The translations under genes were made by a program, and so were the position numbers. Below are positions 37,757 to 46,373 of a stretch of DNA of 64,000 nt, piece after piece. The first letter of the stretch is position 1, and the number at the start of each line of letters is the position of its first letter. Below the pieces are notes generated by a model that had not been told where the DNA came from, ran no database searches, and saw nothing but the letters and a program-made list of their open reading frames with translations. This DNA is from Hyphomicrobium_A sp044507625. Lineage in GTDB: Bacteria > Pseudomonadota > Alphaproteobacteria > Rhizobiales > Hyphomicrobiaceae. The DNA lies in NCBI GenBank assembly GCA_044507625.1, contig JBIQJE010000010.1:1-64000 (forward strand), given 5' to 3'.

Positions 37757-38314
37757 ATGCCTCCTTACGCTCCAGACAGCGGCGCGCCTCCCGTCACCGG
37801 GACCGACGATGCGCCGGCCGACGATCCCCCGATAGGTTTCTACATCGACGTGGTGCACGAGGATGGCGGCTGGGATTGCCTCCCGGACGCTGAAACGCTC
37901 GCGCGCGGAGCCGCCGCTGCCGTTGCGGCGGAACTCGATATCGGAAGCGGCGAAGTCTGTCTGGCGCTGTCCACGGACGCCCTGGTGGCGGAGCTGAACG
38001 GCAGCTACCGCGGCAAGCCGCAACCGACCAACGTTCTTTCTTTTCCAGCCGCGCCGATGCTGCCGGTCGACGGCGAGCCGCGTTTTTTCGGCGACATCGT
38101 GCTCGCGCTCGAGACGCTGCAGCGCGAGGCTGCCGATCTCGGGCTGCCGCTCAGCCATCACATGCAGCATTTGGTTGTGCACGGACTGTTGCATCTTCTG
38201 GGCTACGATCATCAGACGGATGAGGAAGCACAGGAGATGGAAGGCTCGGAGGTGCGCATCCTCGCGCGTCTGGGCATTGCCGACCCTTATGCCGCCGCCG
38301 GCGCGGCCGGCTGA
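37757..38314 (+). CDS. ybeY: rRNA maturation endoribonuclease YbeY
   Basis: A 185-residue zinc metalloprotein. The metal motif HGLLHLLGYDH supplies three histidines (HXXXHXXXXXH) near residue 138-148, and KPQPTNVLSFP lies upstream, both family signatures. YbeY trims 16S rRNA 3' ends and takes part in ribosome quality control and small-RNA regulation. The N-terminal 30 residues are Pro/Asp-rich and beyond the usual core. It sits between ybeZ and corC in the conserved operon. Confidence 0.96.
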   Translation: MPPYAPDSGAPPVTGTDDAPADDPPIGFYIDVVHEDGGWDCLPDAETLARGAAAAVAAELDIGSGEVCLALSTDALVAELNGSYRGKPQPTNVLSFPAAPMLPVDGEPRFFGDIVLALETLQREAADLGLPLSHHMQHLVVHGLLHLLGYDHQTDEEAQEMEGSEVRILARLGIADPYAAAGAAG

Positions 38315-38347
38315 TTACCCGCAACGGGAGTTGAACACACGGACACC

Positions 38348-39448
38348 ATGAGCAACGCACACTTACCCAAGGAGCCGGTTGATGCGGCCGCTGCGGCGAA
38401 TGCCAACGGCGATCAGCCTGGCTCCGGCGCTCAAAGTATTCTCAACGCTCTCCTGAGCCGCATCGGGCTGCGTTCGCCAAGCCTGCGCGAGATGCTCGAG
38501 GCGGACCTCAAAGGCGAAGCGGAAGCCGACGCAGCGGCCTTCTCCACCGAAGAGCGCGAGATGCTCCGGCGCCTGTTGCGCTTCGGCGGCTTGCGCGTGG
38601 AAGACATCATGGTGCCGCGCGCGGACATCATCGCGCTGGAAGAAAGCGACACGCTGGCGGAGCTTCTGCGCACGTTCGGCGAGGCCGGCGTATCGCGTAT
38701 TCCGCTGTTCAGCGAGACGCTCGACGATCCGCGCGGCATGATCCACGTGAAAGACCTGTTCCGCTGGCTGACGCAGGAAGCGGCTGACGATGCCGTCAAC
38801 ACGCGGATCGCCGTGGCACCGCCCGCGGAAAAAGGCAATGGCGAAGCTGCGCCGGAAGGCGAGAATAGCCCCGAGGAGAACGAGGGCGAAACCGCGGTGC
38901 CATCACGGCTGGAGTTCGGCAGCGTCAATCTCTCGCGCCCGATCACATCGGCCAAGATCCGCCGCCAGGTGCTCTACGTGCCGCCGTCGATGCCCGCGAT
39001 GAACCTCCTGATCCGGATGCAGTCGACGCGCATTCACATGGCCCTCGTCGTCGATGAGTACGGTGGCACCGACGGGCTCGTCACCATCGAGGACCTCGTC
39101 GAGCAGATCGTCGGTGAGATCGAAGACGAGCACGACGTGGACGAGGACGCCTATATCGTCACCGATCCGAAGGTGGGCCTCGTCGCCTCCGCGCGCACAC
39201 CGGTGAAGCAGCTCGAGGAGCATCTCGGCATCAAGCTGCTGAAGCCCGAGGAGGAGGAGGACATCGATACGCTGGGCGGCCTGATGTTCGCGCTCCTGGG
39301 CCGGGTTCCCGTGCGGGGCGAGCTCGTCCGCCATCCCAGCGGCCTGGAGCTGGAGGTGCTCGACGCGGATGCGCGACGGCTCAAAAAAGTGAAGATCCAT
39401 CAGCCGCGGGTCGCAGAAGCGCCGCGAGACGAACCGGGTAACGCGTGA
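38348..39448 (+). CDS. corC: CBS-domain protein CorC (HlyC/CorC family, YbeX)
   Basis: A 366-residue soluble protein. Two CBS domains (first opens VEDIMVPRADIIALEE; second ends EYGGTDGLVTIEDLVEQIVGEI) are followed by a CorC_HlyC transporter-associated domain (about 275-350). No DUF21 membrane domain is present, so it is the short CorC/YbeX form. An acidic insert of about 35 residues lies between the CBS repeats. Family members are linked to magnesium/cobalt efflux and, in this operon, to ribosome metabolism. Its stop overlaps the lnt GTG start by 4 bp (GTGA). Confidence 0.93.
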   Translation: MSNAHLPKEPVDAAAAANANGDQPGSGAQSILNALLSRIGLRSPSLREMLEADLKGEAEADAAAFSTEEREMLRRLLRFGGLRVEDIMVPRADIIALEESDTLAELLRTFGEAGVSRIPLFSETLDDPRGMIHVKDLFRWLTQEAADDAVNTRIAVAPPAEKGNGEAAPEGENSPEENEGETAVPSRLEFGSVNLSRPITSAKIRRQVLYVPPSMPAMNLLIRMQSTRIHMALVVDEYGGTDGLVTIEDLVEQIVGEIEDEHDVDEDAYIVTDPKVGLVASARTPVKQLEEHLGIKLLKPEEEEDIDTLGGLMFALLGRVPVRGELVRHPSGLELEVLDADARRLKKVKIHQPRVAEAPRDEPGNA

Positions 39449-41133
39449 CATCGGGCGCAGTATCATTGCGCAAGGCGTGGCTCGGCTCCGCGACGCTGGC
39501 GGGCCTTGCCGATGCCGTCGCCCGTCTTGCGGCGCGGGTTACGCTGCTATCGGGATGGCGGCGCTCCGCAGCCGCGTTCCTGGCGGGCGCGGCATCGGCA
39601 CTGGCGATGGCGCCGATCCATTTCTCGCCGATCCTCTTCATCACGCTTCCGGCGCTGGTGTGGCTCATCGACGGCGCCAGCGAAACCGGCGCCTCGCGTT
39701 GGGACACGGTGAAGCGCGCCGTGTGGACCGGCTGGTGGTTCGGCTTCGGCTACTTCCTGCCGGGACTGTTCTGGGTCGGCGAAGCTTTCCTCGTCGAGGC
39801 GGAGAAGTTCGCCTGGCTGATGCCGTTTGCCGTCGTGCTTTTGCCCGCGGGGCTGGCGCTCTTTACGGCCCTCGCCACCGGCGCGGTGCGGCTTATCTGG
39901 CCGGCCGGCATCGCGCGCTTGTTGCTGTTGGCGCTCGCCTTCGGGGGCGCTGAGTGGCTGCGCGGGCATGTGTTCACCGGCTTTCCCTGGAACGTGCTCG
40001 GCTATGCGCTCACGTGGCCGCTGGAGCTGATGCAGTCGGCCTCTTTTTTTGGCATCTACGGGCTGACGCTCCTGTGCGTCGCCATCTTCGCCGGGCCGCT
40101 GGTTTTGATCGCCGATGCCGCGGCACCGGCGCATAGGGCTGCATCGGCGGTGCTCCGTGCTGCGCTGCTCGCTACCGTACCGTTGCTCGCGCTCTACGGG
40201 CTCGGCGCATGGCGGCTGGCGGATGGTCCGGCGGCGATGCTGGAAGGCGTGAAGGTCCGTGTCGTGCAGGCGAGCGTGCCGCAGCGGGACAAGTGGCGCC
40301 CGGAAAAGCAGCGCGCGATCTTCGAGGATCAGCTCGATCTATCGCGGCGTGATGCCGCAGGGCGCGTGGATGACCTGGCGGGGGTTACACATCTCATCTG
40401 GCCGGAAGCGGCGATGCCTTTTCTTCCTTTAGAGCACCCCGAAGCCCTGGCGGCGATCGGCGACATGCTTCCGGAAGGCACGCAGCTCCTGTCGGGCGCT
40501 CTGCGCCTCAAGAATCCCGGTGCCTCCGTGCCCGGTGCCGCGCGTGAGGGCTACAATAGCCTGATGGTCTTCGCAGACACGGGCGCGGTCCGGCAGATCT
40601 ACGACAAGATCCACCTCGTTCCATTCGGCGAATACCTGCCGATGCAGGCGCTGCTCGAAAGTATTGGCCTCGAACAACTGACGCGCTGGCGTGGTGGCTT
40701 TTCGACGGGCACCGAGCCCCGTCCGCTGCTGGAAATCCCCGGTTTACCGCCGGTCGCGGGCTTGATTTGCTATGAGGCGATCTTTCCCGCTGCCATAGTG
40801 CAGGGGGATGAACGGCCGGGATTGCTGGTCAATATTACGAACGATGGCTGGTTCGGCGAGACGACGGGCCCCTACCAGCATTTCCATCAGTCGCGGGTGC
40901 GCGCGGTGGAGGAAGGGGTGCCGCTTATCCGGGCCGCCAACAACGGCATCTCGGCCGTGGTAGACGCTAAGGGACGTGTTGTCGCGTTGCTTGGGCTCAA
41001 CGCGCGGGGGGTGATAGATAGCGGAGTACCAGCGTCTATTTCACAGCCCGTTTACGCAAGGTTCGGCGATTGTACTTTCTTAGCTCTGTCGTTCATCTTC
41101 CTTGCGGCCGCGGTTATGCTCAAGCTACGGTAA
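39445..41133 (+). CDS. lnt: Apolipoprotein N-acyltransferase Lnt
   Basis: A 562-residue inner-membrane enzyme: about seven or eight N-terminal helices (about 45-260) and a periplasmic nitrilase domain (about 275-540). Nitrilase-type residues include Glu in IWPEAAMPF, Lys in YDKIHLVPFGEYLP and the catalytic Cys442 in GLICYEAIFP. It adds the third acyl chain to lipoproteins. The GTG at 39445 overlaps the corC stop, showing translational coupling. It ends the miaB operon; the next gene has its own 164-bp leader. Confidence 0.96.
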   Translation: MTSGAVSLRKAWLGSATLAGLADAVARLAARVTLLSGWRRSAAAFLAGAASALAMAPIHFSPILFITLPALVWLIDGASETGASRWDTVKRAVWTGWWFGFGYFLPGLFWVGEAFLVEAEKFAWLMPFAVVLLPAGLALFTALATGAVRLIWPAGIARLLLLALAFGGAEWLRGHVFTGFPWNVLGYALTWPLELMQSASFFGIYGLTLLCVAIFAGPLVLIADAAAPAHRAASAVLRAALLATVPLLALYGLGAWRLADGPAAMLEGVKVRVVQASVPQRDKWRPEKQRAIFEDQLDLSRRDAAGRVDDLAGVTHLIWPEAAMPFLPLEHPEALAAIGDMLPEGTQLLSGALRLKNPGASVPGAAREGYNSLMVFADTGAVRQIYDKIHLVPFGEYLPMQALLESIGLEQLTRWRGGFSTGTEPRPLLEIPGLPPVAGLICYEAIFPAAIVQGDERPGLLVNITNDGWFGETTGPYQHFHQSRVRAVEEGVPLIRAANNGISAVVDAKGRVVALLGLNARGVIDSGVPASISQPVYARFGDCTFLALSFIFLAAAVMLKLR

Positions 41134-41297
41134 CCGAATTAGGGATAATTTGGTTGTTGTTTCACAAGATATCCGCAGTCATAAAGCATCCCGTTGGGGG
41201 CTGAGTGTCAGGATGGCTGACTGTCGTCAGGTGTGTTGTGCCGGCTCGCGAACAAACGGACCGCGAAGTTGACTAGCGGCCTTTAAGGTAAGCAGGA

Positions 41298-41756
41298 ATG
41301 TCGAGAGAAAACGCGTTGGACGATGTTGAAATCGAGGAGCGTGGTGCTTCGCGACGCGCCAATCCCATCGACGTTCACGTTGGTGCGCGTGTGCGCCTGC
41401 GCCGTATGCTGCTCGGCATGAGCCAAGAAAAACTTGGCGAACATCTCGGTCTGACCTTTCAGCAAATCCAGAAGTACGAGAAGGGAATCAACAGGATTGG
41501 CGCCAGCCGCCTGTTCGATCTCTCGCAGGTTCTCGGGGTTCCCGTGCAGTTCTTCTATGAGGAGCTGACCGTTGGACAACCGGAGGCTGCGGGCTTTGCC
41601 GAACGCCCGGGCGAAAGCTACGCGGCCGAGTTCCTCGGCAGCCGCGAAGGACTGGAGCTGAACAAGGCTTTCGCGCGCATATCCGATCCGCGCGTGCGCC
41701 GTTCCATCGTCGATCTCGTTCGTGCATTCGCCGGCGAAGCGACGCCGAGCGAATAA
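41298..41756 (+). CDS. praR: XRE-type HTH regulator, PraR-like
   Basis: A 152-residue regulator with one helix-turn-helix (about 28-85: VRLRRMLLGMSQEKLGEHLG, FQQIQKYEKGINRIGASRLF) and a short C-terminal helix-rich tail. The NPIDVHVGARVRLRRMLLGMS opening and the position between lnt and metK match PraR of rhizobia. PraR represses quorum-sensing and biofilm genes in Rhizobium leguminosarum. ATG 41298 follows AAGCAGGA. It is separated from lnt by 164 bp, where its promoter should lie. The exact targets here are unknown. Confidence 0.85.
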   Translation: MSRENALDDVEIEERGASRRANPIDVHVGARVRLRRMLLGMSQEKLGEHLGLTFQQIQKYEKGINRIGASRLFDLSQVLGVPVQFFYEELTVGQPEAAGFAERPGESYAAEFLGSREGLELNKAFARISDPRVRRSIVDLVRAFAGEATPSE

Positions 41757-41760
41757 GCAA

Positions 41761-41777
41761 ATTTCGAATAGCGAAAT
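41761..41777. promoter_or_regulatory. Small inverted repeat between praR and metK
   Basis: ATTTCG-AATAG-CGAAAT directly after the praR stop. There is no T-tract, so it is more likely a protein-binding site or a weak RNA stem than a terminator. It could be an operator for metK, but nothing in the sequence identifies the binding protein. Confidence 0.25.
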
Positions 41778-41909
41778 ACTCGCAGTCTCGCTGTGCGTGA
41801 AGGGTGGACGCGAAGGTTGTTTGCGCCCCGCATCCTTGACCCCGTAGCCAAAGCTTGAGACAAACCCGGCGTTTTTTCATTGACGCCGAAAGCGCACGGG
41901 GAGCCTCAC

Positions 41910-43118
41910 GTGACACGCAAATCCTATCTCTTCACCAGCGAATCCGTGTCCGAGGGACATCCCGACAAGGTGTGCGATCGCATCTCCGACGAGATCGTTG
42001 ATCTGTTTTTCCGCGAAGGCCCCAAGGCGGGCATCGATCCCTGGGCGATTCGCGCCGCGTGCGAGACGCTCGCAACCACGAACAAGGTGGTGATCGCGGG
42101 CGAGACGCGCGGCCCCGAGACGGTGACGAAGGATTGGATCGCGCACGTTGCGCGCATGGCCATCCGCGACATCGGCTATGAGCAGGAAGGTTTCCACTGG
42201 GATAAGGCAGACATCGAAGTTCTGCTGCATCCGCAGTCTGCGGATATCGCCGCCGGTGTCGATGCGCTACAGCCGGGCACCAACAAGGAAGAGGGTGCCG
42301 GCGATCAGGGCATCATGTTCGGATATGCGTGCAATGAAACGCCCGAGCTGATGCCGGCGCCGATCTACTACGCGCACAAGATCCTGCAGGATCTCGCGAC
42401 CGCGCGCCACAAGAAGGAAGGCGATGCGGCGTTGCTTGGCCCCGATTCCAAGAGCCAGGTCACGGTGCGCTATGAAGATGGCAAACCCGTCGGCGTGACG
42501 CAGATCGTCGTCTCCCATCAGCACATCAAGGAAGATCTGTCCTCGCGCCAGATCCGCGACATCATCGAGCCGTACGTGCGCCGCGCGCTGCCGTCGGAGT
42601 GGATCAAGGCGGATACCGTCTGGCACATCAACCCGACGGGCAAATTCTTCATCGGCGGTCCCGATGGCGACTGCGGTCTCACCGGCCGCAAGATCATCGT
42701 CGACACCTACGGCGGGGCTGCTCCCCATGGCGGCGGTGCGTTCTCGGGCAAGGATTCCACCAAGGTGGATCGCTCCGCGGCCTACGCGGCGCGCTATCTC
42801 GCCAAGAACGTCGTCGCGGCCGGTCTTGCCGACCGCTGCACCATCCAGCTCTCTTATGCCATCGGCGTGGCACGTCCGTTGTCGATCTATGTCGACACGC
42901 ACGGCACCGGAAAGGTGGACGAGGCGAAGCTCGAGCAGGCACTGGGCGAGGTGATGGATCTGTCGCCGCGCGGCATCCGTACCCATCTCGATCTCAACAA
43001 GCCGATCTATGCGCGCACCTCCGCCTACGGCCACTTCGGCCGGCCACCGGAGGCGGACGGCGGTTTCTCCTGGGAGAAGACCGACCTTGCCGACGCGATC
43101 AAGAAGGCCGTTGGCTGA
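41910..43118 (+). CDS. metK: S-adenosylmethionine synthetase
   Basis: A 402-residue enzyme making SAM from methionine and ATP. Visible: SESVSEGHPDKVCD (ATP site), GAGDQGIMFGYA (methionine loop), GGPDGDCGLTGRKIIVDTYGG seen as GDCGLTGRKI, and GAFSGKD. The GTG at 41910 gives the standard MTRKSYLFTSESVSEG opening and has GGGGAG six bases upstream; a TTG at 41880 is also in frame but lacks support. The leader (41778-41909) shows no convincing SAM riboswitch. The metK stop overlaps the likely trmB start. Confidence 0.97.
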   Translation: MTRKSYLFTSESVSEGHPDKVCDRISDEIVDLFFREGPKAGIDPWAIRAACETLATTNKVVIAGETRGPETVTKDWIAHVARMAIRDIGYEQEGFHWDKADIEVLLHPQSADIAAGVDALQPGTNKEEGAGDQGIMFGYACNETPELMPAPIYYAHKILQDLATARHKKEGDAALLGPDSKSQVTVRYEDGKPVGVTQIVVSHQHIKEDLSSRQIRDIIEPYVRRALPSEWIKADTVWHINPTGKFFIGGPDGDCGLTGRKIIVDTYGGAAPHGGGAFSGKDSTKVDRSAAYAARYLAKNVVAAGLADRCTIQLSYAIGVARPLSIYVDTHGTGKVDEAKLEQALGEVMDLSPRGIRTHLDLNKPIYARTSAYGHFGRPPEADGGFSWEKTDLADAIKKAVG

Positions 43119-43869
43119 GAAAGGCGAGGGCTTGACCTCGCTTTCACCTCAGCCGGGTTCCGAGCGCGGCGAAGAGCACAGCGCGTATGAGCTGCGCTCG
43201 TTCGGCCGGCGGCGCGGGCGCGCGCCGAGCGCCCGCCAACGGCATTTGCTCGACGTCGTTCTGCCTCGCGTCGCGCTTCCTTTGGGAGAGACCTGCCCGG
43301 CCGACGTGGCGAGCCTCTTCCCGACGGGGCCGTCGGCCGTCTGGCTGGAGATCGGCTTCGGCGGCGGTGAGCACCTCGCCTGGCAGGCGCAGGCCAATCC
43401 CGACGCCGGCATCATCGGCTGCGAAGTGTTCGAGGATGGCGTCGTCAAGCTGCTGTCCGCCATCGACACGGGCGGGCTCAAGAACGTGCGCGTCAGCAAC
43501 GAGGATGCGCGCGGGGTTCTGCGGTGGCTGCCGGCGGGCTCGCTCGACCGTGTGTTCATCCTCTTCCCCGATCCGTGGCCGAAGCGCCGTCATGTGAAGC
43601 GGCGGCTGATCAACCGAGCCCTGCTCGATGAGCTGGCGCGCGTGATGCGGCCGGGGGGCGAGCTGCGTGTTGCGACTGACATCGGCGATTATCTGCGCAC
43701 CCTGCTGATGGCGTTCCACGGCCATCCGGCCTTCACCTGGCAGGTGAAAGGTCCTCATGACTGGCGCACACGCGGCGCCGACTGGCCGGGCACCCGGTAT
43801 GAGGCCAAGGCCGTGCGCGAGGGCCGGCGTAGCTATTTCTTAAGATTTCGGCGCGCCGGCGAGGGCTGA
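43111..43869 (+). CDS. trmB: tRNA (guanine-N7-)-methyltransferase TrmB
   Basis: About 252 residues if read from TTG 43111, which overlaps the metK stop, or 245 from TTG 43132, which has AGGCGAGG upstream; both are non-ATG. Motifs: ELRSFGRRRGR near the start, SAM-binding LEIGFGGGEHL, then IFILFPDPWPKRRHVKRRL as VFILFPDPWPKRRH, and the C-terminal TRYEAKAVREGR. It makes m7G46 in tRNA. Coupling with metK, which supplies its methyl donor, is common in this order. Confidence 0.94.
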   Translation: MAEKGEGLTSLSPQPGSERGEEHSAYELRSFGRRRGRAPSARQRHLLDVVLPRVALPLGETCPADVASLFPTGPSAVWLEIGFGGGEHLAWQAQANPDAGIIGCEVFEDGVVKLLSAIDTGGLKNVRVSNEDARGVLRWLPAGSLDRVFILFPDPWPKRRHVKRRLINRALLDELARVMRPGGELRVATDIGDYLRTLLMAFHGHPAFTWQVKGPHDWRTRGADWPGTRYEAKAVREGRRSYFLRFRRAGEG

Positions 43870-43999
43870 GTGGGCTAGGCCAGCGCCCGCAAAGCGGCCG
43901 GTATCGGCGCTTATGATGGCCGGGCTCGCCGCCGGCCCACTTGCAACGGGGGCCGCGATCCCGTATCATCCCTTCGCTCATGATCATCTCAACTGTCAC

Positions 44000-44026
44000 G
44001 AGTGGGCCCCCGGGTCCGCTCTTTTT
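44000..44026 (+). terminator. Hairpin with T-tract in the rimP leader (possible attenuator)
   Basis: GAGTGGGCC and the facing GGTCCGCTC (44000-44021) form a stem of about nine pairs (two G-T wobbles) with a four-base loop, followed by TTTTT (44022-44026). It lies 131 bp after trmB and 48 bp before the rimP ATG. It could end the metK-trmB transcript or act as a regulated terminator in the rimP-nusA leader; NusA itself is a natural candidate regulator. Confidence 0.6.
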
Positions 44027-44073
44027 GTATTGGCATCACGGATCTAGCGAAGCTGGCCGATAATACTTTGAAT

Positions 44074-44682
44074 ATGCACGCAGGCGACGAGAGCGCCCTG
44101 GGCGACCGGTTCATCGTGGAGAGCGGTGTCGCCGCGCGCGTTGCCGAGCTGGTCGAGCCGGCCCTCAAGGGTCGCGGCTTTCGGCTCGTGCGCGTCAGCG
44201 TCACCGGGCAGGACGGCAAGACGCTGCAGATCATGGCCGAGCGCGCGGACGGCACGATGACGATCGAGGACTGCGAGGCCATCTCGAAGGAAGTCTCGCC
44301 GCTGCTCGACGTGCACGATCCGATCGCGGGCGCTTACCGTCTCGAGGTTTCTTCGCCGGGCATCGACCGGCCGCTGGTGCGCCCTTCGGACTTCGAAGAC
44401 TGGGCGGGCCATGAGGCCAAGATCGAGGTGAAGGAGCTTGTCGACGGGCGCCGGCGCTTCCGCGGCACGCTGGAAGGTTTCGAGGACGGCGAGGCGCGCA
44501 TCGAGATCGACCTCAAGGATGCCGGACCGACCATCATCGGCATTCCTGTCGACCTCATCGCCGAGGCGCGCCTCGTGTTGACGGACGAATTGATTCGCGA
44601 GGCCTTGAGCCGCGCAAAGAAGGGCAAGGCACTCTCCGACGGCGCCGAGGCGCCGCCGCTGACGGACGCCGAGGAGGAATAA
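44074..44682 (+). CDS. rimP: Ribosome maturation factor RimP
   Basis: A 202-residue protein with an N-terminal RimP domain (VEPALKGRGFRLVRVSV, DGTMTIEDCEAISKEVSPLL in parts, YRLEVSSPGIDRPL) and a C-terminal SH3-like domain. It binds the 30S subunit precursor. ATG 44074 is chosen as the first ATG before the conserved core; the frame is open to 44002 through the leader hairpin. It is 5 bp upstream of nusA and begins the rimP-nusA-ylxR-infB-rbfA-truB operon. Confidence 0.95.
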   Translation: MHAGDESALGDRFIVESGVAARVAELVEPALKGRGFRLVRVSVTGQDGKTLQIMAERADGTMTIEDCEAISKEVSPLLDVHDPIAGAYRLEVSSPGIDRPLVRPSDFEDWAGHEAKIEVKELVDGRRRFRGTLEGFEDGEARIEIDLKDAGPTIIGIPVDLIAEARLVLTDELIREALSRAKKGKALSDGAEAPPLTDAEEE

Positions 44683-44687
44683 GAACC

Positions 44688-46343
44688 ATGGCAATGGCCG
44701 GCATCAGCGCAAACAGACTGGAACTCCTGCAGATCGCCGACGCGGTCGCGCGCGAGAAGGCGATCGACCGCAAGATCGTCATCGAGGCGATGGAAGACGC
44801 CATCCAAAAGGCGGCGAAGTCGCGCTACGGCGCGGAGAACGACATCCGCTGCGAGATCGACCCGAAGACGGGCGAAGCGCGGCTGTCGCGTGTGCTGGCT
44901 GTGGTCGAGAACGTGGAGAACGACTCCACTGAAATCACGCTGGAAGACGCGCAGCGCCGCAATGCCGAAGCGAAGATCGGCGATCTCATCGCCGAGCCGC
45001 TGCCGCCGTTGGATTTCGGCCGCGTCGCCGCCCAGAACGCCAAGCAGGTGATCGTGCAGAAGGTGCGCGAAGCCGAGCGCGAGCGTCACTACAACGAATA
45101 CAAGGATCGCATCGGCGAGATCGTCAACGGCACGGTGAAGCGCGTCGAATACGGCAACGTCATCGTCGATCTGGGCCGCGCGGAGGGTATCATTCGCCGC
45201 GACGAGATGATCCCGCGCGAGAACGTGCGTTACGGCGATCGCATCCGCGCCTACATTTATAACGTCAGCCGCGAGCCGCGCGGCCCGCAGATTTTCCTCT
45301 CCCGCGCGCGCCCCGAGTTCATGTCGAAGCTGTTCGCGCAGGAAGTGCCGGAGATCTACGACGGCGTCGTGGAGATCAAATCGGTTGCGCGCGATCCGGG
45401 CAGCCGCGCGAAGATCGCCGTCATCTCGAAGGATAGCTCGATCGATCCCGTCGGCGCGTGCGTCGGTATGCGCGGCAGCCGCGTGCAGGCGGTGGTGAAC
45501 GAACTGCAGGGCGAAAAAGTCGACATCATCCAGTGGAATCCGGACGCGGCGAGCTTCATCGTGAACGCGCTCGCGCCGGCCGAGGTGACGAAGGTGGTGC
45601 TGGACGAAGATTCCAACCGCATCGAGGTCGTGGTGCCCGAGAGCCAGCTCTCGCTCGCCATCGGCCGGCGCGGTCAGAACGTTCGTCTTGCCTCGCAGCT
45701 CACGGGTTGGGACATCGACATCCTGACCGAGCAGGAAGAGTCCGAGCGTCGCCAGAAGGAATTCTCCGAGCGCTCGACGATGCTGATGGAAGCGCTCGAC
45801 GTCGACGAGGTGATCGCGCAGCTGCTCGTCACCGAAGGCTTTGCTTCGATCGAAGAAGTTGCGTACGTCGACCCGTCCGAAATCGCGCACATCGAAGGCT
45901 TCGACGAGGGCACTGCGGACGAAATTCAGACGCGTGCCCGCGAATACCTCGAGAAGCAGGAAGCGGATCGCGACGCGCGCCGCCGCGAGCTGGGTGTCGC
46001 CGATGAGATCGCCAAGGTGCAGGGCGTCACCACTGCGATGATGGTTGCGATGGGCGAAAACGGCGTCAAGACGCTCGAGGACCTTGCGGACTGCGCCACC
46101 GACGATCTCGTCGGCTGGACCGAGCGCAAGAAGGAAAAGGATGCCGAGCCCGTACGCCATAAGGGCGTGCTGGAAGGCTTCGACGTGGGCCGCAAAGAGG
46201 CCGAGGAAATGATCATGTCGGCGCGAGTTCTCGCCGGCTGGATCACGGCGGAGGAGCTCGAGCCTCCGGCGGCCGAGGGCGAAGAAGACGTTGCCGAGGG
46301 TGAAGAAGAGCCCGCCGGCGACGAAGCCGCCGCCCAAGGCTGA
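44688..46343 (+). CDS. nusA: Transcription termination/antitermination factor NusA
   Basis: A 551-residue protein: N-terminal RNA polymerase-binding domain (about 1-130), S1 domain (GEIVNGTVKRVEYGNVIVDLG region near 143), two KH domains (PVGACVGMRGSRVQAV near 257 and LAIGRRGQNVRLAS near 325), two C-terminal acidic HhH-type repeats (about 355-510) and an acidic Glu/Ala tail. NusA controls pausing, termination and antitermination. ATG 44688 follows GAGGAGGAATAAGA, a strong ribosome-binding site overlapping the rimP end. Confidence 0.97.
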   Translation: MAMAGISANRLELLQIADAVAREKAIDRKIVIEAMEDAIQKAAKSRYGAENDIRCEIDPKTGEARLSRVLAVVENVENDSTEITLEDAQRRNAEAKIGDLIAEPLPPLDFGRVAAQNAKQVIVQKVREAERERHYNEYKDRIGEIVNGTVKRVEYGNVIVDLGRAEGIIRRDEMIPRENVRYGDRIRAYIYNVSREPRGPQIFLSRARPEFMSKLFAQEVPEIYDGVVEIKSVARDPGSRAKIAVISKDSSIDPVGACVGMRGSRVQAVVNELQGEKVDIIQWNPDAASFIVNALAPAEVTKVVLDEDSNRIEVVVPESQLSLAIGRRGQNVRLASQLTGWDIDILTEQEESERRQKEFSERSTMLMEALDVDEVIAQLLVTEGFASIEEVAYVDPSEIAHIEGFDEGTADEIQTRAREYLEKQEADRDARRRELGVADEIAKVQGVTTAMMVAMGENGVKTLEDLADCATDDLVGWTERKKEKDAEPVRHKGVLEGFDVGRKEAEEMIMSARVLAGWITAEELEPPAAEGEEDVAEGEEEPAGDEAAAQG

Positions 46344-46373
46344 TCGGACAATGTCGGCGAAAGGAGCAGAAGA

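Noticed and set aside
41778..41909. SAM riboswitch in the metK leader
   Set aside because: I looked for SAM-II and SAM/SAH type cores; the few short matches (AAAGC, ACAAAC) are not in a foldable order.
44334..46337. A 667-codon minus-strand frame opposite nusA
   Set aside because: Same kind of shadow; nusA is complete on the other strand and the antisense product has no family pattern.
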